Source: Amborella trichopoda
Taxonomy: Eukaryota; Streptophyta; Magnoliopsida; Amborellales; Amborellaceae
DNA length: 64,000 bases
Assembly (NCBI RefSeq): GCF_000471905.2
Contig: NW_006499705.1
Span: forward strand, 4,787,866-4,851,865
Reading direction: 5' to 3'
The notes under the pieces were generated by a model that saw only the letters and a program-made list of their open reading frames with translations, was not told where the DNA came from and did no database searches. Of this stretch, positions 1 to 12,000 are shown piece after piece. The translations under genes and the position numbers were made by a program. Every line of letters begins with the position of its first letter. Position 1 is the first letter of the stretch.

Positions 1-529
1 ATTGTTGTTTAACTTGTTATATTATGTTATAACTAAAGGTACATTTTTATCACATGTTTATTTGATTCGCACAAGTGCCTTTGTTGGCATGTGTGAAGTT
101 CATTTTAATTTAATTTAAATATTGAATCTAAAGTAAAATTGAAATTTGAATTTGAATTTGAAAAATATTTTCGCATCATGAGAAATTTAAATATTGTGTA
201 CCTTGGTCTTATACCACCAACAAGATAAACATTTTATGCATGTGGCCCTACATAACATTAGGTGAGTCAATTGACTCACCTAAACCACATGCAACAAAAT
301 AAGGCCATAGCTTTAGACCAATTATACATATCATCTATGCAAGAAGGTCACAACCACCTTAGCCGTTAGATATGGCAATGAGTGGCCGGGGTGTCTATGG
401 ACAAAGCTCAAAGACTAATATATTTTCTTTTGAACTTTGAGATAATTCAATCACCATATTTCAGATCTCACAGTTAAAAGTAATTGTGATCACCGAACTA
501 GATAAAGTTGTAATATAGAAAAAATATAT
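1..529. other. No gene seen
   Basis: AT-rich sequence without coding signal or recognisable repeat ends. Confidence 0.6.
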
Positions 530-745
530 GGTAAGACTATTTACCTTCGGTACAAGGTGGTCACAATCAATCTTGACCATTGGATGTAAAATTGAGTGGC
601 AACATTTATTCTATTGACCAAGCTAAAAGTTTAAAATAATTTATCTCAAATGTTGTGACATACTCAAGCAATTAAATTTCACATTAGATAGTTATAAGTA
701 ATTGTAACCCCCTTGTATCGAAAGGTAAATGGTTATTTAATTACC
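530..745. mobile_element. Family A MITE, copy 1
   Basis: Inverted ends of about 40 bases: GACTATTTACCTTCGGTACA leading to GGTCACAATCA at the left, and the complementary TAATTGTAACCCCCTTGTAT leading to GGTAAATGG at the right. The core has TTGACCAAGC. Three more copies occur in the window. Confidence 0.7.
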
Positions 746-1958
746 AAAAAAAAAAAATTATTATTCCCATCATGAGAAATTTACCTCAATAGGAAAATCG
801 AGAAGACTTAAAAGAATGGAATACTGAAGGGAACCAAAAAAATGGGTATAATCGAATTAAAAAATGGTTCCATAAGGGACCACAAACCGTTTACAATAAA
901 CCCTTAGTTAAAATAGGAAAGAAGGCTTAATTTCCCTAGAGCAATTGGGAGCAGTTACACTAGGGTCTACACTGTGGTCCTCTCACCATTGGAACCATAA
1001 GGTAAATCAAATTACGTTCTTACTATGTGAATTCACTATTAGAACCATAAGGTAAATCAAATTACCTTCTCACTATGTGAAATTGAAAATAGAGAGCATA
1101 ACAAAGCTAATTTATGTTACCTAATACCATTAAATGTTCATAAGAAGATGGATGAACAACATTTTTCTTGAAGCCCTTATGTCTTATGCTATTTTAATTC
1201 TATCATGGGACCCTTAATATAACGAGTGGAGCAACCTTAGTCCCACATGAGAACATTGTGCACTTGCTCCTTCAGGGAAAAGAGCTACTTAGGAAGAGCT
1301 TTCGACATAAATGTTAGGATCCACATAAGAAGCACCAGAATTATCTTTGAAAAAAAAAAGGGATTTTCAGTTGTTTTTTTTTTTTGGGATAATTAAGTGG
1401 GGATGTCGAGTCTCTACTCGTTTTTTAATTCGTTAGTGATTTATAAAAGCATTAGGTGAGAATGGAAACCTAAATCTTAACTAAGGCACAAATAGTGCTA
1501 CCCCCATGGCCCCAACCCCATTCTTAAACTATTTAAATACCTAGATCTCACCGTCTGAAAATTGGATGGTCTGTTTAATCCTTGGAGTTATGAGATCATT
1601 TTATTCAATCAGCATACAAACTTGTTCCTTACTTCTTTCTTTTAGTTCGTCACTAAGTTGTCGAGGTTACATCCAAATATTCAAGGTCATGAATCACCTA
1701 AGGGTGCGAACGGAAGATATGTTCCACGGCGATGTACAGTATGGAACTCCTAACACGAAGTAGCACAGTCACTATATACATTTTACATCGTAATGGTATA
1801 GTACAAGGTTGATGCAGTATAAAATTTACCGGCAAACACATCGAACAAAAGTAACTGCGTTTTAAGAGAGATAAAAATCATGAAAAAAATCACAAGAAGA
1901 AAGAACAAAACATGCGAATACGAATATTTCTACATGGGAAGAAAAAACACTCAAATAG

Positions 1959-1993
<35 letters not shown>

Positions 1994-4706
1994 ACTACAC
2001 GATCTCAACTATCACTTCTTTTTTCATTCATCAAATTATTTCTCCTTTCTAGTACACGCCCTTTCTCTTTATAAAAAAATCAGTACTTCACCCAAAGATC
2101 ATTCTTCCTTAAAAAATTGTTGAGGTTTATCTCTTGTAGAAACCAACAATTGTAAACATTACAACTTATTTCTTCCACATCCCGTACCAACAACTACCTT
2201 TTACAACTTTTTTCTTTATGATAGATTACCACAAAAATTCCATTCTTTCCATCTATGTGATTAGGAAGAAAAACATGATAAAGAAACCCAAACTTAAGAA
2301 AAGGGGCTGGGGTCATGGTGGTAGCATCCCCACACCCATTTACAATATCGTGGTATCCATTCCTATCGTTGATACCCTCAATTAACACCTTCAAATGTAA
2401 CTACCTAATCTATTGAAAAAATGGGTAGGACCTGTGTTCCCCATTGAATTACCCAAAAAAAAAACCTAACTTAATAATACGAAACCTTCCTCCACTATGG
2501 AACTTTAGAAAAATGAGCCCTATATGTATATAAAAAAAAAAAAAAAAAGAATGAGGATCACACCAAGAGACCTTATTAACTTAAATAAAACAGACTTATA
2601 AAAAAATGGCTTATCAAACTAACCCAAAAAACCCATTTTTAATAATTAATCCTAATTAATAAAAATAAGACTTCTACCCAAACTCTAAAAATAAAATTAA
2701 AATTTGTAGCATCCAAATTTTGATCTGCATCAAAGGTTTTGAAACTCGGATTGGTCATGGGGATTAGCCCTTCGCTACACCGAAATATGTCAACTGCATC
2801 AGACAAACTAGATCGGCCACATCGGTGATCGAACAAAAAATTTGAAAAATAAAAGATGATGGAAAACAAAAAAAAAAATTTGCATACAGCATCTTCCCCA
2901 TCTAACATGTTTGTTTAATGATTTACATCATCTAGGAAATATATTATAGAAGGGGAACATTGGTTTTATAAAAAATGAGGCAAATTCTCAATTTTGGGAG
3001 GAAATCAGGCTAATGAGGCATCAAATCTGGTGTAGATCATCAATATTTGATCCGGATCAGAGTTATCTAATTTTAGCATATGCCAATGACTGTGGTTGGA
3101 GGGCAATCAAATTGAGGCAAAAATGTTTTATATAATTATAAACATACTTATCAAGACCGAAACAGATTGCGTCGTCCAACCAATTGGATCGCCAACCAAT
3201 GCTTTGGTTAGTCCAATCCAAAGTGAAAATCAAGTTTTTGTAAAACAACAGCTTAAAACCAATAATTGATCGGTTTTGACCAGTCGGACTAACTAAATTT
3301 TTACAGTTCGAACTGAGTAAACTAAATTGGGTAAATTTCTCATAATATATTTTATATTTTTAAGTCTTTATTGATATATTTTATAAATTCTAATCCAACC
3401 AATTAGGCGAGCAGTTAGACGAGACCAAATCTCTGTAAAATGCACATAACACCGCAAAAATTCAGATTCATATACCACTACAAAAATTGTTGTGGTTGTA
3501 TGAGAAAGAGAGAGAGATCCACCTTAGTATATCTTGAAGAAGTGTGTATTAGATGCAGTTCCTTACTCGATCGCTAATCTAGATGGGAATCGCATAAGAT
3601 CGAACTGGTTATTGATGGTATTGGTCATCTTTCCCCTGAAATCGCCCTTTTTTATATATGCATATAGCTCCTCATAGTTTCTTATGTTCCCTTAAATTTC
3701 TATACCACAAATCCTTATTTGTAATGGAAATGTATACAAAGAGACATGTTTACGATGAAAATCGGGATGATCTGAATATGATATTCAACTATACCCGAAT
3801 CACAAATTGATTATTTAAACGAGTGATAGAGAGTGTGGACAATCAAATTCTGATTTAAAGTCAGATTTATTTAAAAATGAGGAGATCTGCTTTCAGATCA
3901 ATAGCAGAGCCAACAATTATCCGAAATACAAAATACAGCATAAAATGCAATAAAACTGATTAAATTCTAATAAAAATAAATAAAAAAATAAAAAAATGTA
4001 GAAAGAGTTAGAAAATACAAGACCGAACTAGTTGGATCGAGACTCCCGAGGATTCGAAGCCTGCCCGTATCAAGACTGACTGAGTTTACATTGTGCATCA
4101 TCTTTGTTTCTCTTCAAGTTTTGACCAGGCCTTGTCTTGATTAAATGGCTTTCTTAACTTAAGAATTGCATGTTTAATGGCCTAATAAAGCTAAAGTTTT
4201 CTTAGATCTAGGTTTTCTCCAAATCTTTCTCCGGTTTTATCAAGGTCTAAGGAGTCTAAAAATCTTCCTCAGAAATGATCCTGAAATGATCTTTTACAGG
4301 CTGAAAATACGCTGGAGTGGGTAACTACCAATTTCAAATGGATTTCCAGCCCCAATTATTGTCTTGGGATCAACATACCAAACGAGTCCAGATTCAATGA
4401 ATCTTCTCAGAAATGGTTGGGGAGTGGTTGGCATGGTACTCAGAATTGGCAGATTCTAGTTTTTGGATGATTTACAGGCTCTTGTGACGATGTTTATCAA
4501 AATTTGGGTCAAAACGATGTGTTTTGTTATTTTTATTTTTATTTTTTACTAAAACAAGGTGTTCTGCAGGATTCTGGATCACGGGGCAAGCAATATGGGC
4601 TATAGTGGTCTATGGTTTGAGGATTTACTAGGATAATGTGGTTGTAAAGTTGTTTAAGATTTAAAAAACCATTGAATTTGCCAATTTTCAAAATGAAATG
4701 AGGTGT
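746..4706. other. Intergenic, no gene seen
   Basis: Open frames of up to 89 codons lack motifs and splice context. Apart from the hexanucleotide repeat at 1961 and poly-A/T runs I recognise nothing. Confidence 0.6.
1961..1993. repeat. (CTCACT)n hexanucleotide repeat
   Basis: Five to six tandem CTCACT units. They give a short His-Ser reading frame that is an artefact of the repeat. Confidence 0.85.
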
Positions 4707-4908
4707 TTACAAGACCATTTACTTTTGATATAAAGAGGTCACAATCACTCTTGTCTTAGAGATTTCAAATCAAGTGGTTGTGAGCATGTTATTGACTAAA
4801 AAAAAAATTCTCCAACTTCATGACTTTACTCCAAGCCATCAAATTTGACACCTAATAGCTATGAGTAATTGTGACCTCTTTATACGAAAAATAAACGGTC
4901 ACATACTA
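4707..4908. mobile_element. Family A MITE, copy 2
   Basis: Left GACCATTTACTTTTGATATA then AGAGGTCACAATCA; right AATTGTGACCTCTTTATACG then AAATAAACGGTC. The arms pair over about 40 bases. Confidence 0.72.
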
Positions 4909-5049
4909 TACAATCCTTATTTTAATTTATATGTATTTATTTATTCTTTGATATTTTTTGGATATTATGTCAAACACATTCAAATCACTCTAGTTATGAT
5001 ATGGATCTAGTCCCCAATCCAAACTTTAAAATACTATTTGGATGAAAGA

Positions 5050-5616
5050 CGAGGGGTGGCAATGGACCCAAACCCGACCCAAGACCTGCTGGATATACCT
5101 GACACGGGTCGGGTGTGGTTCTAGCATTTGGACCCGGCAGGTCGGGTCTGGGTCCAAAACTTGGACCCAAACACTATATGGGTCCGGATCTCGACCCGTA
5201 CCCAACCCATACCTATAAACTGTTAGAGATAAAATATTTTACTTTAAGCCCTATTCATTTTGGTATATTAAGAATCATATATAATTAGAACTAATAGTCA
5301 TCTTTAGTTATTAAATAACAAATCACAAGACTTGAATTCTAATAGTGGTGATTGTGACCTTCTTGTCAATAATACAAGTATATGGTGGTAAAGAAATAGG
5401 TTAAAAAAAAAAAAACTGATCATGAGGTTGACAATGGATCTGAGACCCGACAGGTATAAGTATGATCCATTTTTTAGACTCAACATATCGGGTTCAAATC
5501 CAAAACTTAGACCTGAATCTATCCAGGTTTAAGTCAGGGTCTGGGTCCGGGTCCGGGTCCGAGTTTGAGTCCAAGTCCCCCGGAGCCGCACCCACAACCA
5601 AACCGTTGCGACCCCT
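5050..5616. mobile_element. hAT-type MITE, GGGTCGGGT family, with 8-bp target duplication
   Basis: Begins (CG)AGGGGTGGCAATGG and ends TTGCGACCCCT, imperfect inverted termini, flanked by ATGAAAGA at 5042-5049 and 5617-5624. The interior is built of GACCCGACCC/GGGTCCGGGT motifs that give spurious Asp-Pro repeat ORFs. The middle (about 5225-5430) is AT-rich. Confidence 0.78.
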
Positions 5617-6190
5617 ATGAAAGATAGGTTTATAGAATGACAAGCGTACGAATTTTAGAGAGAGAGAGCAAAACAGTCTCAAATCGTTAGAGAGAGAAAG
5701 AATCACGTTGGACAGACTTCTGGCTAATGAAAGAGGGGGTCAGCTTAGTACACTAAGGAAAGAGAGAAATTCAGAGACACTTCTAATCCACCTAAATTTC
5801 CAGCACCACTACCCAAAACCGTACATGATTTCTCTTCTTTCTCTCTCAAGAACACCACCCCATTCCCTCTCTAAAATGGTACCTAACTTTCTCTCTCTAG
5901 AGGACTCCCTGCCATCTGCTGCCCCTGCCAACCAGGAAGCAGCAACACACCTAGGTTTATTGGCACGCTATTTGAGGTGCAACTCCTCTTCAATGTCTGG
6001 ACGACCAAATCCAAGCCAACGCTCCAGATTCAACGATGTAAAAGACACATGATAGAAATGGATCTGAACCGTCCAAAATACAGTCGAGGAGGCTCACCTG
6101 CATCCAAAGGTCAAAAGGACAGAGCGACGTTTAAAGACCTGGATCCCCAAAAACTGGTCCGGAGATGTAATTTTGCTATTAAAATTTTTT

Positions 6191-6745
6191 AAGGTGGTGT
6201 ATGAATTTATTTTTATATTTAAATAATAAATTTTAAATTCTAAAAATAGTTCAAATCAAGTATATTACTGCATGAAAATGTTATAAATTGACAGTCTAGA
6301 TAATGCGTTGCATAATATACTCTATTTGAGACCTGAAATCTCCCTTTTTCTTTTTTTTTCATATCTATACATCTTGATGTTGAGATGATTAATTAGATGT
6401 TTTTCCAATTGAAAAAGTTTATATAGAGCCGAGGCTCTAATTTGATGCCCAAATATCCTCAAATTGATATCTCAACATCAAGATGCACGGACATGAGAAA
6501 AAAATGGATTTCAAGTTTTGGAAGTAGTGTATTTTGTAACACATTTTTTTACTGTCAATTTTCAAGTTTGTATAAAGCTGTCGATCTACACTATTTTTGA
6601 AGCTTTAAAGGATATAAATAAATATAAAAATATATTTTAAGGCTATCACAAAGATTTTCAGTATTGAAACCACATTTGTAGACATTATTTGAAGGTAGGT
6701 TTTAATTTGATTGTTTAGAGCTTGGACTCGATACAAACCACACCC
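6191..6745. mobile_element. Family B MITE, copy 1
   Basis: The right end reads, in reverse complement, GGGTGTGGTTTGTATCGAGT, the start of family B. The left arm at 6191 is degenerate. Shares TAGATAATGCGTTGCATAATA with copy 3. Confidence 0.6.
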
Positions 6746-6954
6746 TTTTCCAACATCAAAACAAACTTTTTCCAAATAATTATGATGTAACTTAATTTTG
6801 CATTTTAAGTGTCAACCTTGTACAAACGATTCCATTAAATTCCCCCACAAAAAAGATGATTGAAACTAACACCTAAAAAATGAGGTACAATGAAATGAAT
6901 CCAAAAATATTGCTAAATATATTCATTTGAACTTAAAATTTAATCATACTTTTT

Positions 6955-7445
6955 ATCATTATCATCATCATAGTATTTTTTCAATTAATTGAAGTTGGCC
7001 ATAAGAATCTTGATTCACCATTATACTATATTTAAGGTCATATCCTCAGTGAGGTCATACATTCTCATGTCTTTTTAGACTATTTCCAACCACGTCATTT
7101 TGGGCATACCTCTTGCCATTTTCAATACTTTCACCTGAACTCTCACATTTCCTAACAGGTGTTGTACTGAGTCGATACCACACATAGCCAATCTACCTAA
7201 ATCTACTCTCTCTCATCTTATCGCCTATTGGTGCCACGCCTAAACTTTCCCACGCCTAAACTTTCCCGAATGTATTCATTTCGAATTCTATCCCTTCTTG
7301 TCGTGCCACTCATCTATCTCAACATCATACACTCATTTCATAGGTTCTTTTTTTTTTTCCATCCAACATTCTGCCCCATAAAACAAAGCCAGTCTCACAA
7401 CTGTCCTATAGAACTTACCTTTTAGCTTCAGTGGTATGGAGGGAT
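6955..7445 (-). pseudogene. LINE reverse-transcriptase C-terminal remnant
   Basis: The minus strand reads PLKLKGKFYRTVVRLALFYGAECW, then APIGDKMRESRFR and TTPVRKCESS further on, the familiar tail of plant LINE polyproteins (usual form KLKGKFYRTAIRPA...YG.ECW...GDKxRExRLRWFGHVxRRP). Several stops and frame changes show a dead copy; the 5' part is absent. Confidence 0.8.
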
Positions 7446-9034
7446 TGAAGAGTATGTATAAAATCACATACACTTCATCTAAAAAATTAATCTCAATAAA
7501 TAAAGTTTTGAATAAGCCTTGATAAATACTTTGAAAATGATAAATATGGATCATCCATTAGATCGGACCGACGTTTTGAAAACCCTTATCAGATCTTGGA
7601 ATGCGCCCTCCCCCCCATTCCCAGGATTGTATCGATCTGGATTGGTGATTCCACTATCTGGACAGATTCCTAAATATCAAACACGCTAAAAATCAAAAGA
7701 CCATATAAATCAAGAATAATCCGATTAAAAGCCGGATCGCAACTCTACAAACAAATTACAGCCGACTGTCACAAAGTAAAACTGATTCCTCCTCCACAAT
7801 AGAACCAAGTCGGTCACCTCCTTAGTATCATCTAAGAAATCAATCCCAATCCAGGTCGATAATTTTTCAAGCACTAAGCCGGACAAGGAAATGGCAGACT
7901 CCGTGATGGATCTAAAATTAGCTTTCAATAAGGGCACTAAAATTTGAAACACAATAAATGGCAAGATCTATGAACATTTATTTCTAGGGTGAAACACAAT
8001 AATTTGTTCAAATATATCCTATTTTTAGAGTTTTAAGTCGTAATATTTTTTAACAACTATAATGTTCAAGAAGAGAGAACCGATGTAGAGGCTTACCAAG
8101 GCTTGAATTGCAATTTTTTGAAGTTATTTTAATGAACAATTGTTTCATGCGGTCAGGAAATCATTTCTACAACATGAGGCGTAAAGGTATAAAGCATCCA
8201 TTTTAAAGATGACGCAAATAGATGGCCCATTTTAAAGCAATTATTACCATCGGTTTTCTTAATAAAAAGTATTATTAATTTTTACATATTCATGATCTCC
8301 ATAATAAATATTATATATTTCCAAAAAAATTAAAATCAAATTACAATTAAAAAATATAATTATTGCCAAGCCCGCTCACTAGAATATACAGGCTGGCCAG
8401 CATGTTAACCACGTCCAATTATAGTAACGCTGCAGCCCGATCTAACCATACACCTTTAACAAAAGAAAAGGTTTTACACAACATTGCAGCCTTATTCTAC
8501 AGAAATAGGTTACTGTCTAAATCCAATAAACGATGGAAAGAGTATTTGGAGTTTGAAAACCATCCAAGTGATTATTTAGACCATAAGATTTAAATATACA
8601 ATAAAAAGAAAAACGAAATTCAAATAATAAAAAAATAGTGTATCTTATATTTGTTGTATCAAATGACAAAAAATAGCGATATCTTATAATTTGCTGTATG
8701 AACAGTCTATTTACTAGATTTAAATTTCTTAATTGCAGTTTGAGCATTAATTTTTGAGCAGCTTCGAACGAACACAAAGGTGGAAATTTCGAGGTGCACC
8801 ATACTTGCATAGCATAGGGCCGAACCTACTACGAACCTCACCCTCAACACAAAAAAAAAAATACTTGATCCACAAGTCAGAAATGGAACGATCGAGATTC
8901 TTTTGTACCATCCCTCAATGTCATCAAAATTCATCATATGAAAAGATACTTCAAATTTCAAAACAGTGAGATTTTTCTTCCCATTTAGAAAACTACCCAA
9001 AAAAAACCTATAACAAAGTGTGTTTCTGTCTCAT
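7446..9034. other. Intergenic and probable ANT 3' flank, no gene seen
   Basis: AT-rich; open frames such as 8517-8810 have no motif. The part nearest 9034 should include the ANT 3' UTR and terminator, which I cannot delimit. Confidence 0.5.
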
Positions 9035-9057
9035 ACTCTCTCTCTCTCTCTCTCTTT
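9035..9057. repeat. CT/GA run just past the ANT stop codon
   Basis: A plus-strand CT run lies 11 bases beyond the ANT stop (9068-9070 on the minus strand), so it would be a GA run at the start of the 3' UTR. I see no canonical AATAAA close by that would fix the polyadenylation site. Confidence 0.6.
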
Positions 9058-9067
9058 AAAGACCTTC

Positions 9068-12000
9068 TCAGTCGTTCCACAGGGCAAACATAGGTAACTG
9101 ATGCTGATGGAACACAGGAAAGCTTGGCCTGTTAGACCCCATCCACCCAATATTGCCTCCAACATTGTTGCCTGAAATATTTGAACCCTCATACTTAGCA
9201 TATTTTCCACCAAATTCGGGAGAGAGAAAGAGAGCCTGAGAATAATCTCCTCCACCGCCATCCTGAACTTGTCTGACGCCGTTATAAATCGTCATTTTAC
9301 GGCAATTTGGATCGTTTTCGCAATGAGTTGAGGAATGATTTGGACTCTCAGGGTTAGAGCTCGGATTGCTAAGAGAAGAGACCAATGAATTGTTTGTGTT
9401 GCCGCTGAGATCAGTTAGCAAACGGGCGGCTTCTTCTACCTGTGGGAAAATCGCAGACTCTTTGTTGGCATCTGCATTAGTCGGGTCGCCAGGAAACTCA
9501 CTGGATATTGAAGGTTGGCCGGGATCTTTGCCGGATTTTTTTGCGAGATCGCCACCTATCAGCGTTGTGCTTGAGCATATTCTCTTGACGTCGTATTTGC
9601 TAATGTCAAAATTTGTAACGGCAGAGACACCTCGGAACTTGATGGCCGCGATATCATAGGCCTCAGCTGCCTCCTCTTGCGTACCTAAAGAGAAAAATTG
9701 AGAGAGGCTTTAAAAAGAGAGATAGTCTAGTCCGATCAAGGTTTTCGACCCGGATCTGAACCGACTCATACCCGTACCCATCAGGTCTACTTGTCAACAG
9801 AGGTTTTCACTTTGAGATGGGCAACAGGTTGGGTCCGGCCGAACCCGGACCTAGACGTAAACCCGAAAAGTATTCTGATTCAGGTTTTGGACCCATATCA
9901 GGTCTAGTTTTTAAGAGAGGTTTTCACTTTGAGATGGGCAGGTAGGTTAGAGAGCAGGGGTGGCAACAGGTCGGGTGACCCGGACCTAGACACACCCAAA
10001 AAGTATTTTGATTAAGGTTTTGAACCCGGATCTGAACCGTCAGGTCCAAAAATTGAACCCATACCGGTACCTATCAAGTCCCAGGTTTATCACGTCAGGT
10101 CAGGGTCTAGTTGGGTCCAATGTCATTCTTTTTTTACTTTTTTTTTTTTTGTCTTTTTTTATATTACGATACACTCATGTCATTGGCAACAACACCACAA
10201 TCAGTGGCCAATAGATTTCAAAATTTGTCATTCAATAGCTAAAGAAAAATGCTTCAATAAGGCTTGAAGTGTTTTATCTCCAATAATTTATATGTACGGG
10301 TCGAGTCCAATCAGACCTCAAACCCAGACCGAGACCGAGACCGAAATAGGGTCCAGGTTCAAAAGTATTCATATCTAAGTTTTGAACCCAGACCCGACTT
10401 ATTAGGTCCAAATATTGGACCCATACTTGGACTATATGGGGTCCAGGACTATTCCGACCCCGACTAGAGAGAGATAATTGGTCCAGGTCTATTGCCACCC
10501 CGACTAGAGAGAGATAATTGGACCATATGGGGGGTCCAGGTCTATTGCCACCCCTACTAGAGAGAGATAATTACTGAGAAAGCGGGGTGAGAGAGAGACT
10601 TACTGAAGGTACCAAGATAGAGGTCTTTGTTACCGGCAACTCTGCCGATGCGAGCTTGCCATCGTCCGTGTTGATGATGCCTGCGCAGTTCAACAAACAG
10701 TAAAAACAGAGACGAGTGAGATAAAGAGAGTTTACGTGGGCGTGCGTCATAGAGAGATAAAAGGCCTACGTTTTGGCTTTCATGCGCGTACTTCAATTCT
10801 CTAGAGAGAGAAAGAAGAGAGGGAGAATCCATTGTAGGAAATTATGAGACAGTGAAAATTTGGAAACGTAGAGAGAAACGATCGGAGGGGGGGAGGGCCA
10901 CACTTTGGAAAAACTGGACAGGCTGTAAACAATATGCATGAGAGAGATGGAATTCTAGAGAGAGAATGCCGCGAAAGATTAGGGTGACGTAGAGAGAGAA
11001 ATAGACAAAGATAATGTAGCGCAGAAAGAGCTGGGTAGAGAGAGAGAGCGGTAAAGAGTTAAAAAAAACTAAAGAGTAAATAAACAACGGGAGAAGGGAT
11101 TGGGGCGAGACTACAGTATATTGAGAGAGAGAAAGGAAGTTAGAGAGAGAAAATGAGACAGAAATGAAATAGAGGGAGAGAGCAGTAAAGACATTATACA
11201 TGGAGAGAGAGAATGTGAGGTAGAGAGAGAGGAAGGGGCTAGAGAGAGGTTATTTCGAGTAAGAAGGCTGTAAACCTTGTCACTCCACGGTACACAGATG
11301 CTCCTCTGGAAAAGCCGCTGCTCTTCCTGAACAAACCACAGGAGGAAAGATGAAAAAATTGGCCCTCGAATGCTTCCAAAACAATACAAGTGAAAGCAAT
11401 AAATTTTGAATAAACAATGAATATCTCTCTAACTCAAACAATGAATCTCTCTCTAACTGCCAAAACCCCAGTTTCTCTCTTCTTGGGAGAGAGACGTACC
11501 TCCTTAAGTTGGCCACGAACTCCTGCCTCGTCATGTTCTTCATCTCCTCCAATTCCTTTTCGTAAGTGCTCAACTGTAGAGCAAAAGGACCAATGAATTA
11601 GAGAGACGACAGCAGATGCGTGGTGAGGAGAGAGAAAACTTATGAGATGAAAAAGACCAAGAGCAAGGAGCTAGAAGAGTGAAAAAACCCAACGGAGAGA
11701 AAACCAAGAGCGAGGAGAGAGAAGAGAAAAACCGAAGCAGAGAGATAAAAGAGAAGAAACCCAAGAGCGAGGAGAGAGAGAAACCCATGAAAGAAGAAGG
11801 AAAAAAAACCCAAGAGAGAGAAAAGAGTGTAAACAAGATCCTAGAGAGAAGAAAGAGTACATAACCAAGGAGACATAGAAACACCAAAAAACAATGACTT
11901 GGGGACAAAGGCTATAAATTCACAAGATATAGTGGTAAAAGAGCTTCAAATTCCAAATGGGAGGAGAGAGAGAGAGAGGTAGAGAGAGAATATCCGTGTG

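Noticed and set aside
5494-5706. Frame with Asp-Pro repeats
   Set aside because: Created by GGGTCC/GGGTCT repeats of the hAT-type MITE.
11570-11908. Overlapping long frames on both strands in ANT intron 5 (Lys/Glu-rich on plus, Phe/Ser/Leu-rich on minus)
   Set aside because: They are produced by GAGAGA/AAAACC low-complexity sequence inside a well-defined intron and have no motif.
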